Below are positions 7,832 through 16,257 of a stretch of DNA of 52,176 nt, piece after piece. Every line of letters starts with the position of its first letter. Positions within the stretch are counted from its first letter, which is position 1. The notes under the pieces are model-generated. The model ran no database searches, was not told the origin of the DNA, and saw nothing but the letters and a program-made list of their open reading frames with translations. The DNA is from Ruminococcus sp. (GTDB taxonomy: Bacteria > Bacillota > Clostridia > Oscillospirales > Ruminococcaceae): contig SVNR01000015.1 of assembly GCA_015066815.1 (NCBI GenBank), positions 1 to 52,176 on the forward strand, given 5' to 3'. A program made the translations under genes and the position numbers.

Positions 7832-10192
7832 ATGGATACAAATACGGAAAAACTTTTTTCACAGGCGTTTGATATGGCAAGCGGGATAATATATTATCCG
7901 ATCAGGCATCATTCGCCGGGATGTGCATATCATCTTGAAAAAATCATACAGATGTATGCTCCTGATCTCATACTTATCGAAGGTCCGTCTGATATGGATC
8001 ATCTGATACCATATATGATAAACGACGGCACTGTGCCGCCGGTATGTATATACTGCAGCTATGACGATAAAAAAGGACTTGTAGACGAGTCCTGCGAGAA
8101 GTACAGGGCGTATTATCCTTTTCTTGAATACTCGCCTGAGTTTGCTGCTCTGAAAAATTCAGTCATGACAGGTGCAGAGGTTCATTTTATTGATATGCCG
8201 TTTCGTGAAATACTCATAAACGATAAACGAAAAGAACTGCAGATCGATTTTTCTGAAGATGCATACAAATCAGAAGCAACATATACTAAAAAAATCTCCG
8301 AAGAAAACGGATGCAGGGATTTTTCAGAGTTCTGGGAGAGAAAATTTGAAACTGCAGCACCGTATACCGACAGTTGTGATTTTGTAAAAAATGTTATATC
8401 ACTTGGGTACTATATGCGTTTGTGCGGTATTGAAAATGAAACTGATCATATAAAAAATGTACGCCGTGAAAAATACATGGCGGATAATATCCTGAAATAC
8501 CGTAAAAACCATAAAAAAACTCTTGTAGTTGCAGGAGCTTATCATATTCAGGGGTTACTCGAACCTCAGAACATTGAGTTTTCATCTGTAAAATCCGATC
8601 CGTCAGCAAGCTCAGGGTATCTCATGCCGTATTCTTTTTTTGAGTCAGACAGCAGGAGCGGGTACGGTTCAGGAATTATGTTTCCTTCGTTTTATCAGAA
8701 AATATGGGAAAGGCTTCATGATCAGAAAAAAACAGATTCAGCTTTTGAAGACACTGTGCTCGAATACATAGTAAAAACGGCAAGATATACAAGAAGCAAA
8801 CAGCCTGTGTCTGTTCCTGACGAAATAAATGCTTTTTCAATGGCAAAGTCGTTGGCTCAGCTAAGAGAAAAGCATACAGCAGGTGTTTTTGAACTGACAG
8901 ACAGCGTCAGAAGCACGTTTGTAAAGGGTGATATAAACATGACCTCGTCAGTTGAGCTGGATTTTCTGTACAGACAGCTGACTGGTCTCGGAATAGGAAA
9001 AGTGACTGTAGATAAAGGAATGACAGCGCCTGTAGTAGAAGATTTTAAGGAACAGTGCCGAAAATTCAGAATAAAAACAAACACCATAGCTTATCAGGAT
9101 ATAACGCTTGAAACGGTAAAAAAAACCGTGCATTATGAAAAAAGCTGTTTTCTTCACAGAATGGAGTTCTTAAACGCAGGTTTCTGCAGTATGACCTCAG
9201 GTGCAGATCATGCAAATTCTCAGAATACAAATCTTATAAGAGAACACTGGCGATGCAGATACAGTACTTCTGTTGATGTTTCACTGACAGATCTGTCAGT
9301 TTTCGGAGAGAGTATATCCCGCATATGCAGCACGCTTATCGAAAAGAAAATCAGGGAAAACATGTCTTCTTCTGATCTCGGAAGGCTTATGCTTCATATT
9401 CATTCAATGGGAATGGACGAAATAGCAGAAGAAAAATACGACTCCTTGAAGCTCATAATTCTGTCTGACAGTGATTTTTCCGGAGTTTGTGAATTTACAG
9501 GCTCTGTAAAAAAGCTTGCTGTTATGCACAAAATCAGATATGGTGACTATCCTCACATACTTAAAGAGCTTATGTCTGCAGCTTTTGAAAGGGCGCTGTA
9601 TCTTATGGACAGCATAAAGTCGCCTGATGATGATAAAACAGATAAGGTGTGTAAGGGCATATATCATCTGTATTCGCTGAGTATGGAATACGGTGATATA
9701 TGCAGCTCTGAGGAGCTTTGCCGTATCATAAACGAAACAGCGTCTGACAGCGAATGTAAAAATCAGGTTTATGGAGTTATGACGGCTATACTCTTCAAGA
9801 GCGGAAAATATAGTCGGGAGGAGTTTGCACAAGTGGTAAGCTCGTATCTCGGAACAGCAGACGAAAACGATATTGCGTTGTTTCTGTGCGGGATTTTTAT
9901 GGCGTCGAGAGATATACTTTTTACAGATGAAAAGCTTCTTTTTATGATCGATGATATAGTTTCATCAATGGATGACCAAAAGTTCAGTATGGTTCTTCCT
10001 AATCTGAGATATGCGTTTACAAACTTTATTCCGGTCGAAACGGAACGTGTAGGCAGAATGATTGCTTCGCGTTATGATATATCCGATGATTTACTTGCAG
10101 GAAGCGGTGTGTACAGCTTTGAAGAGGTAACCCGGGCACGCATATATGATAAAAATGCAGCTGCAAATCTGAAGAAGTGGGGGCTTGTTTGA
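7832..10192 (+). CDS. DUF5682 family protein (YehM-like)
   Basis: Protein of 786 aa. The N-terminal ~270 residues match DUF5682: IIYYPIRHHSPGCAYHL, then LILIEGPSDMDHLIPYM and GAEVHFIDMP. The family is distantly related to the erythromycin esterase/TIKI-type fold, with conserved His, Glu and Asp residues that suggest a hydrolase-like site. The rest is helical with no known domain. The ATG at 7832 is chosen because AGGAG lies 6 nt upstream; a longer frame from 7808 would overlap the ATPase gene. It is conserved between MoxR and VWA genes in several phyla, but its activity is not established. Confidence 0.78.
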   Translation: MDTNTEKLFSQAFDMASGIIYYPIRHHSPGCAYHLEKIIQMYAPDLILIEGPSDMDHLIPYMINDGTVPPVCIYCSYDDKKGLVDESCEKYRAYYPFLEYSPEFAALKNSVMTGAEVHFIDMPFREILINDKRKELQIDFSEDAYKSEATYTKKISEENGCRDFSEFWERKFETAAPYTDSCDFVKNVISLGYYMRLCGIENETDHIKNVRREKYMADNILKYRKNHKKTLVVAGAYHIQGLLEPQNIEFSSVKSDPSASSGYLMPYSFFESDSRSGYGSGIMFPSFYQKIWERLHDQKKTDSAFEDTVLEYIVKTARYTRSKQPVSVPDEINAFSMAKSLAQLREKHTAGVFELTDSVRSTFVKGDINMTSSVELDFLYRQLTGLGIGKVTVDKGMTAPVVEDFKEQCRKFRIKTNTIAYQDITLETVKKTVHYEKSCFLHRMEFLNAGFCSMTSGADHANSQNTNLIREHWRCRYSTSVDVSLTDLSVFGESISRICSTLIEKKIRENMSSSDLGRLMLHIHSMGMDEIAEEKYDSLKLIILSDSDFSGVCEFTGSVKKLAVMHKIRYGDYPHILKELMSAAFERALYLMDSIKSPDDDKTDKVCKGIYHLYSLSMEYGDICSSEELCRIINETASDSECKNQVYGVMTAILFKSGKYSREEFAQVVSSYLGTADENDIALFLCGIFMASRDILFTDEKLLFMIDDIVSSMDDQKFSMVLPNLRYAFTNFIPVETERVGRMIASRYDISDDLLAGSGVYSFEEVTRARIYDKNAAANLKKWGLV

Positions 10193-10194
10193 AT

Positions 10195-11298
10195 ATGAAA
10201 AATGAAGAAGCGCTTCTTAGATGGCGTCTTATACTCGGGGAGTTTGCTGAAGAAAGCATTCCTCTTGAGGATAGCATGAGGGAAACTGATGAAGCACTGG
10301 CTTTTATTTATGACAATGAATACAGTGAAAAAAGAGGCATCAGGGGAGGAAAGGGCGGACCTGTTCTTTCTGTTCCGCTCTGGATCAAAAAAATAAAAAA
10401 GCTTTTTCCGAAGGAAGCCTGCGAGATGATGCAGAAACAGGCACTTGACAAATACGGAATGACTGAAATGCTTACAGATCCTGATGTTTTAAAAGAAATG
10501 CCTCATGATATCGATCTTTTGAAAAAACTGCTTATGTTCAGAAGCATGATACCTGCTACTGTAAAAAATATGGCAGATGATATAGTAAGACAAACAGTAG
10601 AGGAGCTTAAAAAACGTCTTGAAGTAAAAGTAAGGAGAGCTTTTAGCGGAAAAAAACTGCCGTACAGCACGAACGCTCCAAAAGTGTACAGAAACCTCAA
10701 CTTCAAGAAAACCGTTGAAAAGAACCTTAAAAACTATAGCGCAGAGTATAAAACAATAATACCTGACCGGATTTATTTTGATGCCAATATAAAAAACTAT
10801 AATCCATGGAATATAATAATACTTGTTGATGAAAGCGGCAGTATGAGCGATTCGGTTATATATTCTGCAATTATGGCTTCTATTTTTTCAAAGCTTCCTT
10901 TTATCAGTATAAAGCTTGTTGTTTTTGATACGCACCTTGTGGATCTGAGTGATCATACCTATGATCCCGTTGAAACTCTTATGAAGGTTCAGCTTGGAGG
11001 AGGTACGGATATATATGGTGCGCTCTGTTATGCACAGAAGCTTATAACTGCTCCGCAGAAAACTATTGTAGTACTTATAAGCGATCTCTGTGATGGAAAC
11101 GACTACAGGTTTATGTACGGATGCTGCTCGTCAATAGTAGAATCAGGGGCAAAGTTTTTTATACTGCCGGCTCTTGATTATTCATCATCGCCTTGCTACA
11201 GCAAGCAGGCTGCCGAGAATATGGCAAAAAGAGGAGCGGAGGTATGTGCAGTTACACCGGAGGGACTTGCCGAATGGATAGGAAATGTAATATCATAA
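10195..11298 (+). CDS. VWA-domain protein, MoxR partner (YehP-like)
   Basis: Protein of 367 aa with a C-terminal von Willebrand factor A domain. The metal-binding MIDAS is complete: DESGS (about residues 212-216), the Thr in LGGGTDIYGAL, and the Asp in LISDLCDG. The N-terminal half is helical and basic (VEELKKRLEVKVRRAF). The ATG at 10195 lies 2 nt after the previous stop; a GTG frame from 10177 is less likely. In MoxR systems the VWA protein recruits the substrate to the ATPase ring, so it likely works with the 6711-7820 product. Cytoplasmic, as no signal peptide is seen. Confidence 0.88.
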   Translation: MKNEEALLRWRLILGEFAEESIPLEDSMRETDEALAFIYDNEYSEKRGIRGGKGGPVLSVPLWIKKIKKLFPKEACEMMQKQALDKYGMTEMLTDPDVLKEMPHDIDLLKKLLMFRSMIPATVKNMADDIVRQTVEELKKRLEVKVRRAFSGKKLPYSTNAPKVYRNLNFKKTVEKNLKNYSAEYKTIIPDRIYFDANIKNYNPWNIIILVDESGSMSDSVIYSAIMASIFSKLPFISIKLVVFDTHLVDLSDHTYDPVETLMKVQLGGGTDIYGALCYAQKLITAPQKTIVVLISDLCDGNDYRFMYGCCSSIVESGAKFFILPALDYSSSPCYSKQAAENMAKRGAEVCAVTPEGLAEWIGNVIS

Positions 11299-12698
11299 AG
11301 GAAAACGACTGTGAGATCATGATAGGTAAAGTGAAGGCTTCACTTACTGAAGAAAATCTTACAGCGATATCTAACAAAGGAATATACAAAAGAGGGACCA
11401 AGGACGCTGAAAGTATCACAGATGTCAGCATATCGTTTTCAGACGATTTTTTTTCAATTGAGTTTGATGATACAAAAACTGTTATAAAAAAAGATCTTTC
11501 TGATTTTTCCTGCAGCTGCAGATCAAAAACAGTCTGTCGTCATGTCATATCAGCTCTTGTTGTTTTAAGAGATATTGAGATTTCTCAGGCAGTGCAGGAG
11601 GAAGCTTCTTCTGAAGTGAATCCGGAGGAAGAAGTGCCGTCATCTGAAGAAACATGTGAAGAAAAGATGCTTGTTATAAACCCGGAGTATCTTTCTGAAG
11701 TTATTTCTTCAGTCCGGGTGATAATGAAAAAAGGCATAATAAACTGCGGAAAAAGTGATATTGATGTTCTGGTACAGCTTTCTCTTAAAGGTGAAAACAC
11801 GATTCATAACAATATATCTCTTATGATAAGGAGTCTTTCGTCATATATCGGAGAAATGCTTGAAAAAAGTGCGGAGTTCTCATCGATAAAAACCGTTCAT
11901 CTGCTTTGCAGGATATATAACACCGTAAAGGCTGTTCTTGCAAATGAAAAAAATCCCGATAATCTCGAAAAACTATGCTATGATGGAAAAGAAAAATATA
12001 CAGAAAGAAAACCTCTGTGTTTTACCGGACTCGGAGCTTATCCATGGACTACTGATTCAGGTTATGCCGGAGTTACTGCAATACTTTACTGTAATGATGA
12101 CAACAGAATATATACATATTCTTCAAGTATCTCTTACATATACGAAAACACAAAAAAATTCAGTAGCTTTGAGAGTCTTGAAGAGGTTTTCCGCAGTCAT
12201 GCACACTGGACAAATTCTGTCTCTCTTGAACAGGTTTCAGGAAGTGTGTTCAGACTTATAGGCGGCAAGACAAGCAACGGTGGAAGAATATCTTCATCGA
12301 AAAAAACAACTATGCATCCGCTTAGCGAAAACATCTATGAAAAAGTCCCGCTTATGAATATCGGATCCGAAAATTTTTCTGCAGATGAGAATGAGTATGA
12401 ATACTTCGGACGCAGACGGGAAGAAAAGATCATAGCTGTTCGTTTTGAAGAGTTTACTCATATATCCTATAATAAAATAAACCAGGTCCTTGAGTTTGAA
12501 ATATCAGACGGAATAAGGCTTTATCCATGTGAGATATCATGGAATGAACATAATAAAAACGCAGTTGCCTATATCGAAAGGGCAGTAAAAAAAGCTCCCG
12601 AAAAAGGAAGCTTCATTATATGCCGGTATATCGGAAAGGTGTTTGTTCCTGTGAGTATAATCGACAGAAAAAAAGTACGATGCTTTTATTTTGAATAA
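11274..12698 (+). CDS. SWIM zinc-finger protein (YehQ-like)
   Basis: Protein of about 474 aa. Near residues 80-92 it has the SWIM zinc motif CxCx(n)CxH (FSCSCRSKTVCRHVISAL), which in this family binds DNA or protein. The middle is acidic (VNPEEEVPSSEETCEE). The rest has no known domain. The start is uncertain: ATG 11274 has GGAGGG 9 nt upstream inside the VWA gene and is preferred; ATG 11319 is the alternative, with a poorly placed site. Overlap with the VWA gene suggests coupled translation. The gene closes the yehI-L-M-P-Q order shared with E. coli. The target of the zinc finger is unknown. Confidence 0.82.
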   Translation: MDRKCNIIKENDCEIMIGKVKASLTEENLTAISNKGIYKRGTKDAESITDVSISFSDDFFSIEFDDTKTVIKKDLSDFSCSCRSKTVCRHVISALVVLRDIEISQAVQEEASSEVNPEEEVPSSEETCEEKMLVINPEYLSEVISSVRVIMKKGIINCGKSDIDVLVQLSLKGENTIHNNISLMIRSLSSYIGEMLEKSAEFSSIKTVHLLCRIYNTVKAVLANEKNPDNLEKLCYDGKEKYTERKPLCFTGLGAYPWTTDSGYAGVTAILYCNDDNRIYTYSSSISYIYENTKKFSSFESLEEVFRSHAHWTNSVSLEQVSGSVFRLIGGKTSNGGRISSSKKTTMHPLSENIYEKVPLMNIGSENFSADENEYEYFGRRREEKIIAVRFEEFTHISYNKINQVLEFEISDGIRLYPCEISWNEHNKNAVAYIERAVKKAPEKGSFIICRYIGKVFVPVSIIDRKKVRCFYFE

Positions 12699-12711
12699 TG
12701 GTGGTTTTTAT

Positions 12712-12984
12712 ATGAAAAAAATTCTTTTATACGCTGAGGAGGTACTGTCTGATATCGTGTTCGGCGGTTTTGAAAACGTATCTGCCTCAGGCTCCGAAAA
12801 GCTTGAAATTATTCTGAAAAACTTCAGAGAGCTTGGTATGAGTGAGGGGTGTGCAATGATAGAAAAAATACATGATGAGCTTGCCTGTTTTCACAGAAAA
12901 GAAACAGACGGTACTTATCTTTGCGAATTGCTGTGCAGATTTGAGTTTTATCTCAGGGCTGTGCAGTATGATGCAGGGGGATGA
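12712..12984 (+). CDS. Small acidic helical protein at the end of the MoxR/VWA operon
   Basis: About 90 aa, starting MKKILLYAEEVLSDIVFGGF. It is predicted helical with several Cys residues (CAMIEKIHDELACF, LCELLCRFEFYL). I do not recognise a family. The ATG at 12712 lies 14 nt after the SWIM gene stop with GGTGG upstream; a TTG at 12691 would overlap. Position suggests an accessory subunit of the same system. No E. coli counterpart is known to me. Confidence 0.6.
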   Translation: MKKILLYAEEVLSDIVFGGFENVSASGSEKLEIILKNFRELGMSEGCAMIEKIHDELACFHRKETDGTYLCELLCRFEFYLRAVQYDAGG

Positions 12985-13071
12985 GAGTCATCAAGAGCAA
13001 TCAGCGGAGTGGCGGAAAGTATGCAGCTTACAATGAAAACTGATATGAGTGTGAATTTTGATGGTATGACT

Positions 13072-13206
13072 GCATCGATGAGAGATACCATATCTGCCGC
13101 CGGAACGGTCGTGAATAACTACAACAACAGCCGCACAGTTAATCAGACTAACAATAGTCTGATTAACTGTGCGGCTGGAGATTTATCGGCAGATGAGGAA
13201 TGCGAT
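13072..13206. repeat. Direct repeat, copy 1 (partner at 13595-13726)
   Basis: 135 bp closely similar to 13595-13726, running from GCATCGAT to GAGGAATGCGAT, with a 3-bp deletion and a few substitutions and small indels in copy 2. Both copies lie just beyond the 3' end of a minus-strand membrane-protein gene, so the duplicated unit may include that gene. Confidence 0.8.
13129..13176. repeat. Perfect 22-bp inverted repeat with 4-nt loop
   Basis: Arms 13129-13150 and 13155-13176 are exact reverse complements (AGCCGCACAGTTAATCAGAC plus TA), with loop ACAA. No T-run follows on either strand, so it is not a standard terminator. It lies in the tape-measure relic. Confidence 0.9.
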
Positions 13207-13236
13207 AGGAGTAATTACTCTATAATCATTTAAATT

Positions 13237-13518
13237 TTAAAAAGGTAAGGGAATTAGTTGCGGAACAAATATTACCAGTAATGTTAAGAGGAGTTTTTTC
13301 CAAGACCATAAATCTAAATGATTTTTTCCGTATTTAATAGAAATAGATAGTAATACTATAAATAGAACAACTGGAATAAATGTTAATAAAACAGGGATAA
13401 AGCCAGTTAAATCCTTGTTCCTAATAACCCATATTATAAAAGGATAGTAAGTAGAGTACAGCAGTTTGTAAAATGTAAACTCAATAAATGTTAATATATA
13501 GAACTTTTTTTCGTTCAT
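13237..13518 (-). CDS. Small three-helix membrane protein A
   Basis: 93 aa with three hydrophobic stretches, about residues 5-30, 38-60 and 74-91. A YGKNHLDLWSWKK segment lies between the second and third. It aligns with the neighbouring 13735-14016 product (LFIVLLSISIKYGKN against LFLVLLKICFSYGKN), so the two are paralogues. The ATG at 13516-13518 follows AGGAGA. The family is not recognised. The setting, small membrane proteins beside phage-derived repeats, would fit immunity or moron genes, but this is only inference. Confidence 0.6.
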   Translation of the reverse strand: MNEKKFYILTFIEFTFYKLLYSTYYPFIIWVIRNKDLTGFIPVLLTFIPVVLFIVLLSISIKYGKNHLDLWSWKKLLLTLLVIFVPQLIPLPF

Positions 13519-13594
13519 AATTAAATCTCCTAATCATCACTTTAGCATAGTTTTTAAGATCTTTGAAGTCGATGGATTATTTAGCAGTTACACA

Positions 13595-13726
13595 GCATCG
13601 ATTAAAGATACCATACCTGCCGGAACGGTCGTGAATAACTATAACAACAGCCGCACAGTTAATCAGACTAACAATAGTCTGATTAACTGTCGCAGCTGGA
13701 GATTTATCGCAGACGAGGAATGCGAT
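13595..13726 (+). pseudogene. Tape-measure gene relic, copy 2
   Basis: It reads ASIKDTIPAGTVVNNYNNSR and VNQTNNS, followed out of frame by a segment equivalent to LSQLEIYR. It is 132 bp with indels relative to copy 1. The inverted repeat is shorter here: 16-bp arms 13655-13670 and 13675-13690, with the outer part interrupted. The 5' boundary of homology is near 13595. 13519-13594 holds nothing I recognise. Confidence 0.6.
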
Positions 13727-13734
13727 GAATGTTA

Positions 13735-14016
13735 TTACCATATAATAGGTATAACCATGCACAGTACTATAATAGATATTGTCAAGGTTTTGGTTTTCCA
13801 GTTCCAATTATCAAGTTTGTTCTTACCATAAGAAAAACATATTTTCAGTAGAACTAAGAACAAAATCAAGGGCAAAATAAGCAATAAAAATGAACAAATT
13901 TGATTATAATCTCCCTGTCTCTGATGAACAACTACACGCATATAAAAATACGCACAAGCGTACTTAAAAATTAAAGTAATAATTGCGGTTATAATATAAA
14001 ATAATTTTGATTTCAT
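13735..14016 (-). CDS. Small three-helix membrane protein B (paralogue of A)
   Basis: 93 aa with three predicted membrane helices (about 4-26, 38-60, 74-92) and the shared YGKNKLDNWNWK segment. It is similar throughout the second half to the 13237-13518 product and diverged in the first half. AAAGGAC precedes the ATG at 14014-14016. Its stop is 8 bp from the end of tape-measure relic copy 2, the same arrangement as copy 1. Function unknown. Confidence 0.6.
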   Translation of the reverse strand: MKSKLFYIITAIITLIFKYACAYFYMRVVVHQRQGDYNQICSFLLLILPLILFLVLLKICFSYGKNKLDNWNWKTKTLTISIIVLCMVIPIIW

Positions 14017-14035
14017 AGTATAGTCCTTTCATAAA

Positions 14036-14290
14036 TCATTCAACGTCATGATATACCATTCTCTCGCCAGCATTCCATGTCATTGTAGTTGAATAACGTC
14101 CAATCGTTTTCATCTCTCTCGCCATACCATGCGCATGTAATAAAAACATTTCACCGTCAACAACTAATCCACCAAAATCTTCAGAGCCTTCTTCCCAGTC
14201 ATAAAAACCAAGTATCTGATAAATTACATCAGCAGTATAAATGTCTCCGCTTTTTTCACAATGAATTGATGCAGTCATTAATTCACCCAT
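14036..14290 (-). CDS. Small unknown protein upstream of membrane protein B
   Basis: 84 aa, soluble and acidic, with the distinctive segment FLLHAHGMAREMKTIGRYST and ending MTWNAGERMVYHDVE. An in-frame stop lies just upstream of the ATG at 14288-14290. A second ATG at 14276-14278 has GGGTGA before it and may be the real start. It is 19 bp from the next gene on the same strand, so the two may be co-transcribed. I do not recognise the family. It could be a complete small gene or the surviving end of a larger one. No gene is seen between 14291 and the thi promoter. Confidence 0.45.
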   Translation of the reverse strand: MGELMTASIHCEKSGDIYTADVIYQILGFYDWEEGSEDFGGLVVDGEMFLLHAHGMAREMKTIGRYSTTMTWNAGERMVYHDVE

Positions 14291-14501
14291 AATACATTAC
14301 TGCGTCAACAGACTATTTTCATATTTTAGTAAAATAAAATGATTATTTGGGAAAAAACAAAGGAAAAGTTGTCTGATGATCACAATAAATATTTGTAATT
14401 ATATCATATTTAACTCAGGCTGTCAATAATCTACATATGATAACATGTTTCAAATAAGTATAAGCGAACTCTGCGGATTCAGGTTAAATTTAAAATACCT
14501 C

Positions 14502-14530
14502 TTGCAATTCCTAAAAAAACGGTGTATAAT
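14502..14530 (+). promoter_or_regulatory. Promoter of the thiamine operon
   Basis: TTGCAA (14502-14507), 17 bp, TATAAT (14525-14530). Transcription would start near 14537, just before the TPP riboswitch. Confidence 0.75.
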
Positions 14531-14544
14531 GAAAATACAATTTA

Positions 14545-14634
14545 ACAGACGGGAGCTTGTATTACAGGCTGAGAGGAAGGTATGACCTTCGACCGATAAC
14601 CTGATTTGGATAATGCCAACGTAGGGACGACTGT
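14545..14634 (+). ncRNA. TPP riboswitch (THI box)
   Basis: It has the conserved core: CTGAGAGG near 14569, ACCTGATTTGGATAATGCCA near 14599, and CGTAGGGA (14620-14627), closed by ACAG/CTGT. It senses thiamine pyrophosphate. The terminator at 14685-14717 lies between it and thiC, so it most likely acts by transcription attenuation: high TPP favours the terminator and shuts off the seven-gene thi operon. Confidence 0.95.
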
Positions 14635-14684
14635 AGAGCGCTGACGCTTGCACGTCGGTGTATTTTTTATACAAAAAAAATTTC

Positions 14685-14717
14685 GGAAGCTATCAAAATC
14701 GGTAGCTTCCTTTTTTT
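14685..14717 (+). terminator. Riboswitch-controlled terminator before thiC
   Basis: GGAAGCTATC pairs with GGTAGCTTCC (10 bp, one G-T pair), loop AAAATC, followed by seven Ts. It is the expression platform of the TPP riboswitch. Confidence 0.9.
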
Positions 14718-14750
14718 CGTCTGTTAAAAATAAATACACGGAGAAAAGAT

Positions 14751-16049
14751 ATGTACAAAACACAAATGGAAGCGGCGAGAAAAGGGATTATTACCAAGGA
14801 AATGGAGGAGGTTGCGAAAAAGGAGTATCGTACACCTGAAAAAATCCGTGAGCTTGTTGCGATGGGACAAGTCGTGATATGTGCTAACAGACTACACAAA
14901 TGTATTGAGCCAAATGGTGTAGGTTCAATGCTGAGGACAAAAATCAATGTAAACCTCGGTGTTTCAAGAGATTGCAGGGATTACAGTATTGAAATGCAAA
15001 AAGCTATGACAGCTGTAAAAATGGGCGCTGACGCAATTATGGATTTATCATCTCACGGCAACACTCAGCCATTCAGAAAAAAGCTTGTTGCGGAATGTCC
15101 TGCGATGATAGGTACTGTTCCGGTATACGACAGCGTAATTCACTATCAGCGTGATCTTGCAGCTCTTACTGCAAAGGATTTTATTGATGTTGTAAGACTT
15201 CATGCAGAGGATGGTGTTGATTTTGTTACGCTTCATTGCGGAATAACAAGAAAGACAATTGAACAGATTAAACAGCATAAACGTAAGATGAACATTGTTT
15301 CCCGTGGAGGCTCATTAGTATTTGCCTGGATGAGTATGACCGGCAATGAAAATCCATTCTATGAATATTATGACGAAATTCTCGATATCTGTCGTGAATA
15401 TGATGTAACAATTTCTCTCGGTGATGCTTGTCGTCCCGGCTGTCTTGCAGATGCAAGTGATGTATGTCAGATTGAGGAGCTTGTGCGTCTTGGTGAGCTT
15501 ACCGGAAGAGCATGGAAAAAGGATGTACAGGTTATGATTGAAGGTCCGGGACATATGCCTCTTGATCAGATCGAAGCCAATATGAAGCTTCAGCAAACTA
15601 TCTGTATGGGTGCTCCGTTCTATGTTCTCGGTCCTCTTGTTACTGATATTGCTCCGGGCTATGACCATATTACTTCTGCAATCGGGGGCGCAGTTGCGGC
15701 AGCTTCAGGTGCGGCGTTTCTGTGTTATGTTACACCGGCGGAGCATCTCGCACTTCCGGATGTTGAGGATGTAAAACAGGGGATAATTGCTTCAAAAATT
15801 GCCGCACATGCTGCTGATATTGCAAAGCATATTCCTCATGCAAGAGACATTGATGATAAAATGGCTGATGCCAGGAGGACGTTTGATTGGGAAAAGCAGT
15901 GGGGATGCTCTGTTGATCCTGAAACTGCAAAGAAAATCCGTAATGACAGAAAACCGGAGATCGAGGAAAGCTGTTCAATGTGCGGAAAATTCTGTGCGGT
16001 AAGAAGCATGAACAAGGCTCTTGAGAGCGAATACATTGATATTTTGTGA
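14751..16049 (+). CDS. thiC: Phosphomethylpyrimidine synthase ThiC
   Basis: Radical-SAM enzyme converting aminoimidazole ribotide to hydroxymethylpyrimidine phosphate, the pyrimidine half of thiamine. It is 432 aa, the short form without the N-terminal extension of the ~630-aa E. coli enzyme. [37 protein letters not shown] and [16 protein letters not shown] are family signatures. The C-terminal iron-sulfur motif is CSMCGKFC (Cys408, Cys411, Cys415), one residue shorter than the common CX2CX4C; as I recall, this spacing occurs in other clostridial ThiC. First gene after the TPP riboswitch. Confidence 0.97.
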   Translation: MYKTQMEAARKGIITKEMEEVAKKEYRTPEKIRELVAMGQVVICANRLHKCIEPNGVGSMLRTKINVNLGVSRDCRDYSIEMQKAMTAVKMGADAIMDLSSHGNTQPFRKKLVAECPAMIGTVPVYDSVIHYQRDLAALTAKDFIDVVRLHAEDGVDFVTLHCGITRKTIEQIKQHKRKMNIVSRGGSLVFAWMSMTGNENPFYEYYDEILDICREYDVTISLGDACRPGCLADASDVCQIEELVRLGELTGRAWKKDVQVMIEGPGHMPLDQIEANMKLQQTICMGAPFYVLGPLVTDIAPGYDHITSAIGGAVAAASGAAFLCYVTPAEHLALPDVEDVKQGIIASKIAAHAADIAKHIPHARDIDDKMADARRTFDWEKQWGCSVDPETAKKIRNDRKPEIEESCSMCGKFCAVRSMNKALESEYIDIL

Positions 16050-16058
16050 GGTGTTGAG

Positions 16059-16256
16059 ATGGTTAAAGTAAACGGAGAAGCTGTTGAAAACATTGCAGGG
16101 AAAAACGTTTATGAATATCTTTCAGAAAGCGGCTATGAAATAAGTCGGGTGGCAGTTGAGTTTAACGGCGAAATCCTTCCGAAGGCAAGGTACGAAAGTA
16201 CACTTTTGTGTGATGGTGACTGTGTTGAGATCGTAAGCTTTGTGGGGGGCGGCTGA
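16059..16256 (+). CDS. thiS: Sulfur carrier protein ThiS
   Basis: 65-aa ubiquitin-like sulfur carrier. It ends VSFVGGG; the terminal Gly is adenylated by ThiF and then thiocarboxylated to supply sulfur for the thiazole. It begins [10 protein letters not shown], with GAGGTG before the ATG. The gene sits between thiC (9 bp gap) and thiF (1 bp gap). Confidence 0.95.
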   Translation: MVKVNGEAVENIAGKNVYEYLSESGYEISRVAVEFNGEILPKARYESTLLCDGDCVEIVSFVGGG

Positions 16257-16257
16257 T

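Larger units (their letters stand above)
12985..13225 (+). pseudogene. Relic of the 3' end of a phage tail tape-measure gene (copy 1)
   Basis: The frame open from 12985 reads SMQLTMKTDMSVNFDGMTAS, then TVVNNYNNSRTVNQTNNS, the typical C-terminal region of tape-measure proteins of Clostridia phages. After the palindrome the match continues in another frame: RLEIYRQMRNA at 13172-13204 and a stop at 13223-13225. In intact proteins, as I remember them, NNSPKSLSRLEIYRQ is continuous, so the relic has a frameshift and an altered stretch of about 10 codons at the palindrome. The rest of the tape-measure gene is absent. No other phage gene is nearby. Confidence 0.65.

Noticed and set aside
9404-9832. 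Long antisense open frames in the DUF5682 and dynamin genes
   Set aside because: They lack ribosome binding sites and recognisable domains and mirror the codon use of the real genes.
13129-13176. Perfect hairpin read as a shared transcription terminator of the small membrane genes
   Set aside because: No T-run follows on either strand, and its sequence is explained as part of a tape-measure gene relic.
13631-13831. Open frame of 66 codons in the second repeat
   Set aside because: It begins inside the tape-measure relic, changes frame relative to that gene and runs antisense through the membrane-protein gene; no ribosome binding site.
14642-14668. Short GACG...CGTC hairpin followed by Ts as the riboswitch terminator
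   Set aside because: The stem is too short; the 10-bp stem with seven Ts at 14685-14717 is the better terminator. The first may take part in the antiterminator.
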